A stretch of 64,000 nt of DNA from Clostridiales bacterium Firm_04 (GTDB lineage Bacteria; Bacillota; Clostridia; Oscillospirales; Ruminococcaceae), in contig LVAJ01000027.1 in assembly GCA_001603005.1 (NCBI GenBank), positions 1-64,000 on the forward strand. The letters run 5' to 3'. The notes beneath the pieces are model-generated. The model had not been told where the DNA came from, did no database searches, and worked only from the letters and a program-made list of their open reading frames with translations. The position numbers were made by a program, and so were the translations under genes. Below, piece after piece: positions 1 to 8,951 of this stretch; the stretch's first letter is position 1, and each line of letters begins with the position of its first letter.

Positions 1-85
1 GCCTCGCCATTCCGGCAAGGCTAGTTCTTTACTGCAAGGCGTCGATTGTTTGTCGCATACGAAGGAACAATTTATAAACCTATGA
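1..85 (+). CDS. 3' end of a plus-strand gene cut by the window edge
   Basis: The second frame is open from base 2 and ends with TGA at 83-85 (C-terminus ...SHTKEQFINL). A terminator-like hairpin follows directly on the same strand, which supports a real gene end. Only 27 codons are visible, so I cannot name a family. It is convergent with the defence operon on the minus strand. Confidence 0.35.
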   Translation, partial: PRHSGKASSLLQGVDCLSHTKEQFINL

Positions 86-87
86 GT

Positions 88-125
88 AATCCGCGCAGAT
101 CTTTATCAGGTCTGCGCGGATTTTG
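88..125 (+). terminator. Intrinsic terminator, plus strand
   Basis: An inverted repeat ATCCGCGCAGA/TCTGCGCGGAT is followed by TTTT on the plus strand. It ends the gene entering from the left edge and overlaps the last codons of the convergent OLD-family gene. On the minus strand no T run follows, so it is a one-way signal or a weak bidirectional one. Confidence 0.65.
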
Positions 126-1857
126 TATCTGGTTCCGGTTTTTTTGGTGTCCATCCTCTAATAGTCTTTATCAGTTCAGTAATTCGCTGTTTCAAATCAG
201 ATTCACGTACTTGGGTTGAATTCTCCGCTGTAATATGCTTTACGACCTCCGAAGCAAAGGAGACTTTTCCTTTACCAAATGCCTTTTTTGTGGTTGCATT
301 CTTTTCAATATAAGGCGGGAATAGTTCATTCAAACCGCATTGTGGAAGATGACTTTTGTAGGTAGCGTTGATTGCTTGACTTGAAACATAATTCTCGATT
401 TCTTTCCCTTGAGTGATCCAACAGAATAGCTGCTTGGCTTTAAACTCCTTTTGAATGCGCTGTTTGGTTGCGTTTATTCTGGAGCATGGGGTTCTTTTAT
501 CGCTGTCAATCACGATTGCAGAGTTTCGGTTTGTAGTGAGAATTCCAATTAAATCATTTTCAGCCTGTGCTTCCTCGGCTGAATAATGAGACAAAAGCCT
601 TCCGCCATAATACAGGAACTGATAGTCAATGCCTTCACACAGATCGCCGCCGCCCCATATCTCTATCCATCGTTTGATGTAAATGCGGTCAGACGGGCCT
701 TCCACCCAGATAATGCCGTTTGATTGCAGCAAGTCGCTAGCTCTGACATCCAGATCATTCAACACTTCGCTTTTGGTGATGAAGTCATCTACAATCTGAA
801 TAGCAGATTTTCCATTCTCTTTTGTAATATGAAGAATCTGAGCATCCTCCTGATCAGCAAACATATTGATGGGGACATGAGAATGCGTTGTGAGAAATAC
901 ATAAGTGTTGGGATGATCTTCAATGTATGTGTCAATGTATTTAAATAGTCTGCGCTGTAATGCGGGGTGTAGATTATTTTCCAGTTCTTCAAACGCGAAA
1001 AAATAAATTGGAGATTCAGGAATATCTGTATGGTTGGTCTTAGCTTTTTGCTCTGCTTCTTTCTTTTGAAGCTCAGGGATTACTAACAAATTCAAAAGAA
1101 CAAGAATAATGGTCTTTAATCCACTTCCGGTTTTTGATAAGGGGTATCGGACACCATCTTCGTAAAGAAAAACTTCCCATTTTTCATTGTCAACTCTTTG
1201 GATAGTAATACCTGTGAATATGGATTCAGGATACATAATGGCATTTAATGCTTCCAAAAGTGAATGCTGAATGAGGTTTTCATCGTATTCGTCGTTATTA
1301 AGAATACGGTTTATTAAATTGGTTGCACCCGCCCCATTGACAGTCATTTCAAGCGATGAGTTGGATTCTTTTGGTACAACTTCTGGTACAATATCACGCT
1401 CAGCATTTAAGCGAAGACATTTAAACCTGTGATAATAATGATTAATATTGACAACAAGTTTATTTGCCATATCTGGATCAGACATATTCTGCGTTGTTAG
1501 ATTAATGGTTTTCCAGCTATCTCCAGCAGGGACTGCATCAAGACAATCTTTTCTTGAATTATCTATTCTGAATAATAATGATGGCAAATTCGGTACATAT
1601 GACGTAATGGTTAAAATGCCATTTTGCTGTTGTTTATCTATTGTCTCCTCTTTTTCAAGATGAATATTGCAAAAAATGTCTGCTTGTCGATTTTGAAAAA
1701 GTGGGTAGTCAGTCATTGCTTCAATCACATCAATACAGCTTGACTTTCCGCAGTTGTTTCTCCCAATCAATATATTCATTCGTTTGAGAGCAATTTTGCA
1801 ATCTCCATTTCTAAAAGATTTGTAATTACGAAAGATGATGTCTTCAATCTGCGGCAT
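106..1857 (-). CDS. OLD-family ATPase with TOPRIM nuclease domain
   Basis: The N-terminus has an SMC/ABC-like P-loop (GRNNCGKSS, about residues 33-41) and an ABC-type Walker B region near residue 300 (FAFEELENNLHP). The C-terminal half has TOPRIM motifs: WVEGPSDRIY near residue 395 and IVIDSDKR near 465. OLD-family proteins are ATP-dependent nucleases that often act in phage defence, for example P2 Old and GajA of Gabija. No UvrD-like GajB partner is visible. The ATG at 1857 is chosen over GTG 1863 because GGAGGAG lies five bases before it. It is the last gene of the hsd operon, 16 bp after hsdM, and so probably a co-transcribed defence gene. The family call is firm; the target is unknown. 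Confidence 0.85.
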   Translation of the reverse strand: MPQIEDIIFRNYKSFRNGDCKIALKRMNILIGRNNCGKSSCIDVIEAMTDYPLFQNRQADIFCNIHLEKEETIDKQQQNGILTITSYVPNLPSLLFRIDNSRKDCLDAVPAGDSWKTINLTTQNMSDPDMANKLVVNINHYYHRFKCLRLNAERDIVPEVVPKESNSSLEMTVNGAGATNLINRILNNDEYDENLIQHSLLEALNAIMYPESIFTGITIQRVDNEKWEVFLYEDGVRYPLSKTGSGLKTIILVLLNLLVIPELQKKEAEQKAKTNHTDIPESPIYFFAFEELENNLHPALQRRLFKYIDTYIEDHPNTYVFLTTHSHVPINMFADQEDAQILHITKENGKSAIQIVDDFITKSEVLNDLDVRASDLLQSNGIIWVEGPSDRIYIKRWIEIWGGGDLCEGIDYQFLYYGGRLLSHYSAEEAQAENDLIGILTTNRNSAIVIDSDKRTPCSRINATKQRIQKEFKAKQLFCWITQGKEIENYVSSQAINATYKSHLPQCGLNELFPPYIEKNATTKKAFGKGKVSFASEVVKHITAENSTQVRESDLKQRITELIKTIRGWTPKKPEPDTKSAQT

Positions 1858-1873
1858 GAACACTCCTCCAATC

Positions 1874-3352
1874 TTATTTCAACTGCGCCTTCAACTCCTC
1901 AAAGCTCTCCAGCGCGCTCTGCAAATTCTCAATGATGCTGTCCGCGAGCACATCCGGTTCCGGCAGATGATCGAGGTCGGCAAGTGACTTGTCCTTGATC
2001 CAGAAGATATCAAGACTGGTCTTATCACGGGCGAGAATATCTTCAACCGAGAATTTCCGCCAGCGTCCCTCCGGATTCTCCTCCGACCATGTTTCCGTGC
2101 GGTTATGCCGGTTCTCCGGCTGATAGCATGACACAAAATCATCGAGATCGCTGTCGGTCATCGGATTCTTTTTCAGCGTGAAGTGAATATTCGTGCGGAA
2201 ATCATAGATCCAGACCTCTTTGGTCTGCATTTCGGCGCTCGCAGGACGCTTATCATAAAAGATGACATTCGCCTTGACACCCGGCTTATAGAAAATGCCG
2301 GTCGGCAGGCGGAGAATCGTATGCAGATCGCAGGTTTGCAGCAGTTTCTTGCGGACGGTTTCACCGGCGCCGCCCTCAAACAGCACATTATCCGGCACAA
2401 CGACCGCAGCCTTTCCGGTCGCTTTCAGGATCGTGTTGATATGCTGAACGAAATTGAGCTGCTTATTCGAGGTCGTTGTCCAGAAATCCTGCCGGTTATA
2501 GACGAGATCCTCGTCCTCCTGCTCGCCCTCCTCATTGGTAAAGGTGATTGAGGATTTCTTCCCGAAAGGGGGATTCGTCAGCACATAGTCCACGCGCACA
2601 CCGCTGTCCGTGAGCAGCGCATCGCCGAGCGTGACCGGAATCGTGCCGTAAATATCACCGATATTATGCAGATACAGATTCATCAGACAGAGCTTATAGG
2701 TCGTCGGGACAAGCTCATTGCCGAAGAATGTCTCGTTTTTCATAAAGGTTTTCTGATCGCGGTCAAGCGTATAATTCTGCGCAATGAACGACTGCGCGGC
2801 GAGGAAAAAGCCGCCGCTGCCGCAGCACGGATCCGCGATGGTTTTCATCGGTTCCGGACGCATACACCGCACCATTGCGCGGATCAGCGGGCGGGGCGTG
2901 AAGTACTGTCCTGCGCCGCTTTTGATGTCCTCTGCGTTTTTCTGGAGCAGTCCCTCATAGATCTCGCCTTTGACATCCGAGGACATGGCAACCCATTTCT
3001 CCTTGTCGATCATCTGCACGATGCGGTAGAAGATCGCGGCGTTCCGGATCTTATTGGTCGCGCCTGCGAAGATTTTGCCGAGGATGCCGCTCTGTTTTGC
3101 AAGCTCCTCCAGCGTTTTCTTGTACTGCGTCTCCAATGCCGCGCCTTTGAGTCCGCAGAGGTCTGCCCAGCCGAAGCCCGCCGGAATGCCGGTTTGCTTT
3201 TTGTAGGGCGGCTTGGAATATTCATCGGACATTTTGAGGAAGATCAGGTAGGTAAGCTGTTCGAGATAGTCGCCGTAGGATACGCCGTCATCGCGCAGCG
3301 GATTGCACATTCCCCAGACCTTTGATATGATGCTTGCGGTTTGTTCTGACAT
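1874..3352 (-). CDS. hsdM: Type I restriction-modification methyltransferase subunit HsdM
   Basis: This is the N6-adenine methyltransferase subunit, which works as M2S with HsdS and as R2M2S for cleavage. Its 492 residues are normal for the short HsdM branch. Visible motifs are the N-terminal HsdM helical domain, motif I ADPCCGSGGFF (about 173-183) and motif IV NPPFG (260-264). It starts with ATG two bases after the stop of the cyclase-fold gene. The gene is GC-richer than its two AT-rich operon neighbours of unknown function. All catalytic motifs are intact. Confidence 0.95.
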   Translation of the reverse strand: MSEQTASIISKVWGMCNPLRDDGVSYGDYLEQLTYLIFLKMSDEYSKPPYKKQTGIPAGFGWADLCGLKGAALETQYKKTLEELAKQSGILGKIFAGATNKIRNAAIFYRIVQMIDKEKWVAMSSDVKGEIYEGLLQKNAEDIKSGAGQYFTPRPLIRAMVRCMRPEPMKTIADPCCGSGGFFLAAQSFIAQNYTLDRDQKTFMKNETFFGNELVPTTYKLCLMNLYLHNIGDIYGTIPVTLGDALLTDSGVRVDYVLTNPPFGKKSSITFTNEEGEQEDEDLVYNRQDFWTTTSNKQLNFVQHINTILKATGKAAVVVPDNVLFEGGAGETVRKKLLQTCDLHTILRLPTGIFYKPGVKANVIFYDKRPASAEMQTKEVWIYDFRTNIHFTLKKNPMTDSDLDDFVSCYQPENRHNRTETWSEENPEGRWRKFSVEDILARDKTSLDIFWIKDKSLADLDHLPEPDVLADSIIENLQSALESFEELKAQLK

Positions 3353-3354
3353 TA

Positions 3355-4068
3355 TTATTCCTCCGCGATAAGTTCAATATGTCGTTTACTAATTCTTGGA
3401 AAGTTTTTATAGATATATATATATTTCTCCCGGATTGAAGGATTCGTTTCCGATTCTATTACTTTTTTAACATACCGAGCAAATGTTTTCCACTCGTTTT
3501 TTTCATGATATACTCCATAGAATAACAATAAAGAGTCAACACAGTAGAACAAATCCGTATCCTCGAAGGTATGAGTTTCTAGATAATACTTTCCATTTTC
3601 ATCGCAGTTCGTGATTGCACCATCTAATACTTCCTTGGTCATTATTACTCTTGGATATTTAGCAACATTTTCTTCAAGTAAATATGCATTTACAATTCCC
3701 TCACCAAAGAAAACATCATCTTCACAATATAGTTTTCCTTTTACAACCGCGCCTCTTGATAATACTGGAGTGAGAAGTTGCAACATTCTTACTTGAAAAT
3801 ATGAACAAAATGCAAGCAATCCTGCTAATGAATTGGTCTCTGAGCATTCTACAAAAAAGCACACTGTATCTGACATGACTTTCATATGTATCTTTTCACT
3901 AGGCACTAATGCTTTTCCTGTAGTATTTACAGTAACTGTAACCTTTTGATGGATTTCATCATAACACTGTGCAATTTCTTCACAGTTCTTATGCATAATT
4001 GAGTTTTTGAAGCCAAGTAAATCAATAATAGCTACATAGCATTCTTTGTACTCTCTTTTTTCTTTCAT
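3355..4068 (-). CDS. Nucleotidyl-cyclase-fold protein in the hsd operon
   Basis: The 237-residue protein has the layout of a class III adenylate/guanylate cyclase core: AIIDLLGFKN, matching the first metal-Asp segment; VMSDTVCFF, matching the second metal-Asp hairpin; and RGAVVKG followed by GEGIVNAYLLE, matching the G-x-VN-x-A-x-x-L helix. The Arg normally four residues after that Asn is Leu here, so activity is uncertain. ATG 4068 is preferred over GTG 4074 because GGAGG lies nine bases upstream. It sits between hsdS and hsdM and is clearly AT-rich. Cyclases of this class make the signal in Pycsar defence. That role here is inference. Confidence 0.6.
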   Translation of the reverse strand: MKEKREYKECYVAIIDLLGFKNSIMHKNCEEIAQCYDEIHQKVTVTVNTTGKALVPSEKIHMKVMSDTVCFFVECSETNSLAGLLAFCSYFQVRMLQLLTPVLSRGAVVKGKLYCEDDVFFGEGIVNAYLLEENVAKYPRVIMTKEVLDGAITNCDENGKYYLETHTFEDTDLFYCVDSLLLFYGVYHEKNEWKTFARYVKKVIESETNPSIREKYIYIYKNFPRISKRHIELIAEE

Positions 4069-4070
4069 AA

Positions 4071-5204
4071 TCACAATCCTCCCTCAAAAGCCTTTTTGAG
4101 AATGCTCTGCCGCAGGGCTTCTGCCTGCTGCAAGGCGGCATCTACGGTTTGTTCGATTTGGTCGCAGACGGATAAACGGGATTCGATCTCTGCTAATACT
4201 TCTGCTGCTTCATCATCTGATACCACAGGAACAGGTGTATCTCTGATATCATCCAATCCAAGCCCCATTTTTCCTGCTCCGCGCTTATTCTTCAACAAGT
4301 CTTTCTGTCCCCAATCGCTGCGAAGATAGTAAGCCATAAACTTTCCCTGATTTGAGTTCTGAAAACGAACAACGGCAATATGCTGATTGATATATGCTTC
4401 TGGAATTGTTTCAGGAACAAGACCGATGCTTCCCAAATCAGCAGTAATAGAAATCAAAACATCATTTGGCTGCAACCGCGAGCGCAAACCTTCCGCTCTA
4501 TCCGGCAGAAAGACATTCTGTATATCGTCAAAGTTGATTTCAATACCTGTTCGTGTCAGATTGCCGATGCGTATAAACAATGCGCCTCTGTCGCTGTAAT
4601 ACTGCGCCCAACCGCGAGAACCGCTTGTAACAAGCGTTGTCAAATCTCGAATAGGGGCTTTCTTCTCAATATGAGCAAACGCCTCTTTCAGCACCGCCTG
4701 CCGATACACCGCAAGCTGCGCTTTGGTTTGTTTGAGCGTTTCCACGCCGCTTTCAAGCTGCGAAAACAGCTCCTCAATCCGCGCCACAATGCGCGCTTGT
4801 TCTTTCAGCGGCGGGACAGCGACTTTGATCTTTGAATACTGCTGAATCCAATATCGCTTGTGTGTACTGCTATCAAACTGAATGATCTGCATTCTATAAT
4901 AAATGTACTTCGGATTTACAAGTTCTGTATTGGGTATCAATATCTTCATTGCAGAAGATTTTACCTTGAATTTGAAATTCACATACTGACTTGCAGTTGT
5001 AAAATCATCGAAAATGATAACCGGTAAATTGTCATAGATTCCGGTTGTTTCGTCTGTATAACCGAGAATGAACGTTTTTCCGGCAGTTAAGACGGGGATT
5101 TTATATTTGTCATCATATTTCGTCGATTCTACGATATAGGCGGTCGGCTGCTCATAAGATAGTAAGTCACCGAGTTCATATATTATGTTACTAGAATCAT
5201 GCAT
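4071..5204 (-). CDS. hsdS: Type I RM specificity subunit HsdS
   Basis: HsdS sets the DNA target of the RM complex. Two target-recognition domains are visible, each followed by a conserved helical spacer: VPPLKEQARIVARIEELFSQL, then a run with KQTKAQLAVYRQAVLKEAF, and at the C-terminus a second LRQSILKKAFEGGL repeat. The protein is full length for a two-TRD HsdS. Several ATGs are possible. ATG 5204 overlaps the stop of the HEPN-like gene and follows GAGGAAAATGGAG; the ORF could start as far up as 5234. The N-terminal TRD is AT-rich, which fits recombinational exchange of specificity. Confidence 0.9.
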   Translation of the reverse strand: MHDSSNIIYELGDLLSYEQPTAYIVESTKYDDKYKIPVLTAGKTFILGYTDETTGIYDNLPVIIFDDFTTASQYVNFKFKVKSSAMKILIPNTELVNPKYIYYRMQIIQFDSSTHKRYWIQQYSKIKVAVPPLKEQARIVARIEELFSQLESGVETLKQTKAQLAVYRQAVLKEAFAHIEKKAPIRDLTTLVTSGSRGWAQYYSDRGALFIRIGNLTRTGIEINFDDIQNVFLPDRAEGLRSRLQPNDVLISITADLGSIGLVPETIPEAYINQHIAVVRFQNSNQGKFMAYYLRSDWGQKDLLKNKRGAGKMGLGLDDIRDTPVPVVSDDEAAEVLAEIESRLSVCDQIEQTVDAALQQAEALRQSILKKAFEGGL

Positions 5205-6024
5205 CTCCATTTTCCTCATTCTTTTGCTGAGCATATATTCTTAATTCGTCAGATAACTTAATTAGTAAATCTATTGTTAGAATGGCTTTTAGCGAATGTT
5301 CTTTGGATCCAAAGTTCAGTTGATCTCCATGGCAAATCTTATTACGTAATGGTTGTGAAGTCCAAAGTGAAGTATCAGATGAGGAATCTAAGATCACTTC
5401 TTTGATATATTTGGCAAAACTATACCATGCTCCGGTATTCATTTCACTTATAAAAAGCATCTGCATTAATTGTCCTCTTTCTGTATTAAGATACTTTGCA
5501 TCAAAGCAAAAGACCTCTGTCACAGCTTCCTTATCATCTTTTGTCAGATATAATTGATTTTGTTTAGCGACAGATACAACATCTGCTGATACACCATATA
5601 ATTGACACATTAATAATGATGTTGAAGCATAATAGTACCCTAAATTATGCAACTCAATTGCTTGTGATAGAATCGGATATCGTTCTGGCTTGATTGTAGT
5701 AATTGATAGCCATCTCTGTTTCATTGACTCAATATAACTATCTGACATATAGGAAAAAACTACGTCGTTAATCTGATTATATGAAGCGTTGGATTTATGT
5801 AATTCAATTATTTTGTGCCGAAACTGTTTATCCTCAACATCATAAAGAGGCCAGTGTAATTCATCAATCGCAGTTAGATAACTTGCATATTCACCAACAG
5901 CGTCAATTAAGTCAATAATTTTAGTATAATCAAATTTAGATACTCGTTCAACAATTTTATCGACAGCATCGCACAGAATGGTTAGGGCGTTTGCCATGTT
6001 ATCAAGCATTGGATTATTATTCAT
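5197..6024 (-). CDS. HEPN-like protein between hsdR and hsdS
   Basis: The 275-residue mostly alpha-helical protein has no recognised enzyme domain in its N-terminal two thirds. Near the C-terminus RNKICHG (Arg227, His232) fits the R-x4-H signature of HEPN ribonucleases and lies in a helix-rich segment. It is AT-rich, begins 11 bp after hsdR and overlaps hsdS. HEPN RNases are common abortive-infection effectors, and PrrC-type anticodon nucleases with type I RM are a known precedent. I infer an RM-linked RNase or accessory factor. The match rests on one short motif. Confidence 0.5.
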   Translation of the reverse strand: MNNNPMLDNMANALTILCDAVDKIVERVSKFDYTKIIDLIDAVGEYASYLTAIDELHWPLYDVEDKQFRHKIIELHKSNASYNQINDVVFSYMSDSYIESMKQRWLSITTIKPERYPILSQAIELHNLGYYYASTSLLMCQLYGVSADVVSVAKQNQLYLTKDDKEAVTEVFCFDAKYLNTERGQLMQMLFISEMNTGAWYSFAKYIKEVILDSSSDTSLWTSQPLRNKICHGDQLNFGSKEHSLKAILTIDLLIKLSDELRIYAQQKNEENGDA

Positions 6025-6035
6025 TCGGTCCTCCT

Positions 6036-8789
6036 TTACGCCACCAACTCAATATTCATTTCCATTAAAATTTTCTCATAATCATCCCCGAACACCTCAT
6101 AGAAGCGCCCGAGTCCGCCCATGCGGTCAAAGGGAGAGAGCTCCAGATCCTCCGGCTCCACGCTGAGCGAGCTGCTGATATGGTCGCGGATCAGCCGCAG
6201 CCATTCCATCTGCTCCGCCGTGAAATGCACTGATCCGGCATTGCGTTTCAGCGTCCACTGCTGGAAATTCTGATTGACCGTATCCGCAAACGGGGCAAGG
6301 CGGTCGCTCGCGCCCATCTCAAACCGGATCATCGAGATCAGGTCGGTGAGCTGCGCCATCGTGCCGCGCCTGACCTTTTCCGGCTGCTGCATCGCATAGC
6401 AATCCCACAGGCGCTCCGTCGTGATGCGGCGTTCTTTCAGCTTTGCATAGAGCGCTTTGAGCTGCCCGATCGCCATCGGCATATCGCGGAAGCGCTGATC
6501 GTAGAGGATGCGCAGCGCAAGGATTTCGTCCTTGTGTTCCTCAATAAATGCGCGGAAATCGGTGATCGTCTGCGCCGCGTGCTTCTCCTGATCGGTGTCG
6601 AATCCGGCAAATGTCACGCTGTCGAGATTCACATTGTCGATGATCTGCTCATGACAGCGGCGGACATTTTCGATGAAATCACGCGCCGCCGGATTGTGGA
6701 ACGGCTTGACCGCCTCTTTCAGCATTTCTGCCTGCGCCTGATGCATCTGTTCGATCTGCTCCGGCGTGGGATCGTCGCCGCTTTCCGAGAGGACAAAACC
6801 TGCCCTTGCTGCAATCGCATCCTGATCGAATGCGTCAAGCAGCTTCTGCGCCACCTGACTCGCCGATGCACCGACCTGCTGCGTGAACTGTTTGCGCTCC
6901 GCATCGCTCATCTGACTGTTCAGCCGGATGATGCGGTTTGCCAGCGATGTGAGAATATCCGCGTCGGTCGTATTCAGTGCGGCGTTCATCATCAGCTCTT
7001 TCATGGGGACAGTCGGCTTGCGCTCCAGTGCGCGGGTATCGCATTTCTTGGATTTCGTGACACCGACCGCGTCCACAATGACAAAGTGATCCTTGTTTTC
7101 GGTCGCAGAGGGCGAAACCTTTTGCAGATCGTCCTTGCTCAGTGTGCGGGTGCCGCGGCCTTTCATCTGCTCAAAATAGTTCTTGCTGCGGACATCGCGC
7201 ATGAAGATCAGACACTCGATCGGCTTGACATCGGTGCCGGTTGCGATCATGTCAACGGTCACGGCAATGCGCGGGTAATAATCATTCCGGAATTCGCTGA
7301 GCGTTTCTTCCGGATTTTTCGCGTGATAGGTGATCTTACGGCAGAATTCATTGCCCTCGCCGAATTCATCGCGCACAATCTGGATGATGTCATCGGCATG
7401 GCTGTCCGTCTTGGCAAAGATCAGCGTTTTCGGGACTTCTTTTCGCTGTGGGAACAGCTGTGTGAACAGGGCATCCTTGAATGCACGGATGACTGTGCGA
7501 ATCTGACTCGGGTTCACAATGTCACGGTCAAGCTGTGACGGCACATAATCCACATCTTCATCCAGCTGCTGCCAGCGTCTTGCGCGGGAGAGGCGTTCAC
7601 GGGTTTCGATCATCTGCTTCATGATGTGCCCGCCTTTTTTGCCGATCTCCGTTTCAATGATGAAGATATCCTCACCGACATTGACGCCGTCAACAATAGC
7701 CTGCTCACGCGGGTACTCGCTGACGATATTCTGATGAAAAAACGCAAATGTGCGCTTATCCGGTGTTGCAGTTAGCCCGACAATGAATGAATCGAAATAG
7801 TCGAGCACCTGCTTCCATACATTATAAATGGAACGGTGGCACTCGTCCACGATGATACAGTCAAAGAACTCAGGCGGATATTTCGCGTTATATACGACCT
7901 CTTTCGGTGCCTTGCTGTCTGCGGTCGTATACTCTGCAAAGGGCGTTTCCTCGGCACTTTCGTCCAGTTCTTCTCCTTTGAGGATAGAGTACATCCGCTG
8001 AATTGTGCTGATATAAATATTCGTATCCTGCGGCATCCGCGAGGTTTTCAGCCGGTGAACACCGTAAATACTGGAAAACGGGCGCGGATCATCATTCGGC
8101 ATATAGGCAAGAAATTCACGCTCTGCCTGTTCACCCAGACTTTTGGTATCCACCAGAAACAGGATGCGGTTCATGTTGCCGTATTTGAGCAGTCGGTATG
8201 CGGCTGTGATTGCGGTAAAAGTTTTGCCTGCACCGGTAGCCATCTGAATCAAAGCGCGGGACTTGTTTTCTGCAAAAGACTTGTCCAGATTCTCGATCGC
8301 ACGAATCTGACAGGCACGGAATCCGGTCGAATCAAACGGAATGGGCTGCTTGAGATTGTTCCGAATCGTATTCTTTTCCTGCATCAGCCGCTGTAGTGTT
8401 TCAGGTCTGTGGAAAGAAAAGACATCCCGCGAGCGATACTTGATATCATCGTAATCCGTAAACCGCGTAAGCCTTCCAGTTGATTCGTATGCAAACCGGA
8501 TCCGGTAGTTCCCGGTGATCCATTTCAGTGTGCTGTTTGCATAGCGGGCAGACTGCTGTTCAACCGAGGTAATATCTTCACCCTTTTCCTCTCGCTTGGC
8601 TTCAATCACGCCGACAGGTACACCGTTTACGAAAAGGGCATAATCAACCTCGCCGGTGCTGGTCGGGAATTCCCGTACTGCTACACCGAGCGATGCAGAG
8701 ATATTCATTTGCTTGGTATCCTGAATCACCCAGCCGGCTTGTCTGAGCTTTTCATCTATGATTTGTCTTGTTTTTTCTTCCGGCGACAC
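6036..8789 (-). CDS. hsdR: Type I RM restriction/translocation subunit HsdR
   Basis: The ATP-dependent translocase-nuclease of the RM complex. The N-terminal PD-(D/E)xK nuclease is visible as EVDYALF...GVIEAK (Asp49, Glu63, Lys65). The SF2 helicase follows, with Walker A TGAGKT (185-190), DECH box (VDECHRSIYN, near 318) and motif III LTATP. The C-terminal helical HsdM-binding region follows. At 917 residues it is full length. The start is GTG 8789, preceded by GAGGAGGGA. It is the first gene of the defence operon, with its own promoter at 8820-8848. Confidence 0.95.
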   Translation of the reverse strand: MSPEEKTRQIIDEKLRQAGWVIQDTKQMNISASLGVAVREFPTSTGEVDYALFVNGVPVGVIEAKREEKGEDITSVEQQSARYANSTLKWITGNYRIRFAYESTGRLTRFTDYDDIKYRSRDVFSFHRPETLQRLMQEKNTIRNNLKQPIPFDSTGFRACQIRAIENLDKSFAENKSRALIQMATGAGKTFTAITAAYRLLKYGNMNRILFLVDTKSLGEQAEREFLAYMPNDDPRPFSSIYGVHRLKTSRMPQDTNIYISTIQRMYSILKGEELDESAEETPFAEYTTADSKAPKEVVYNAKYPPEFFDCIIVDECHRSIYNVWKQVLDYFDSFIVGLTATPDKRTFAFFHQNIVSEYPREQAIVDGVNVGEDIFIIETEIGKKGGHIMKQMIETRERLSRARRWQQLDEDVDYVPSQLDRDIVNPSQIRTVIRAFKDALFTQLFPQRKEVPKTLIFAKTDSHADDIIQIVRDEFGEGNEFCRKITYHAKNPEETLSEFRNDYYPRIAVTVDMIATGTDVKPIECLIFMRDVRSKNYFEQMKGRGTRTLSKDDLQKVSPSATENKDHFVIVDAVGVTKSKKCDTRALERKPTVPMKELMMNAALNTTDADILTSLANRIIRLNSQMSDAERKQFTQQVGASASQVAQKLLDAFDQDAIAARAGFVLSESGDDPTPEQIEQMHQAQAEMLKEAVKPFHNPAARDFIENVRRCHEQIIDNVNLDSVTFAGFDTDQEKHAAQTITDFRAFIEEHKDEILALRILYDQRFRDMPMAIGQLKALYAKLKERRITTERLWDCYAMQQPEKVRRGTMAQLTDLISMIRFEMGASDRLAPFADTVNQNFQQWTLKRNAGSVHFTAEQMEWLRLIRDHISSSLSVEPEDLELSPFDRMGGLGRFYEVFGDDYEKILMEMNIELVA

Positions 8790-8819
8790 GGTTCATCCCT
8801 CCTCGACGGTTTTCTTTAT

Positions 8820-8848
8820 ATTATACCATATTTTAGACAATAATTCAA
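8820..8848 (-). promoter_or_regulatory. Promoter of the hsd defence operon
   Basis: On the minus strand TTGAAT, a 17-base spacer and TATAAT. It lies about 30 bp upstream of the GTG of hsdR, in an AT-rich gap between hsdR and fic. Confidence 0.75.
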
Positions 8849-8951
8849 CCAGTTTTCAGTGCTAAATCGTGTTTTCATCCGAAAGCATAATTACAAAAAG
8901 CCGCAACAGTAATCAGGAAACAATCATCCTAACCACCGTCACGGCTTTATC

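Noticed and set aside
106-1857. Gabija system
   Set aside because: The OLD-type gene resembles GajA, but no UvrD-like GajB helicase is adjacent within the window.
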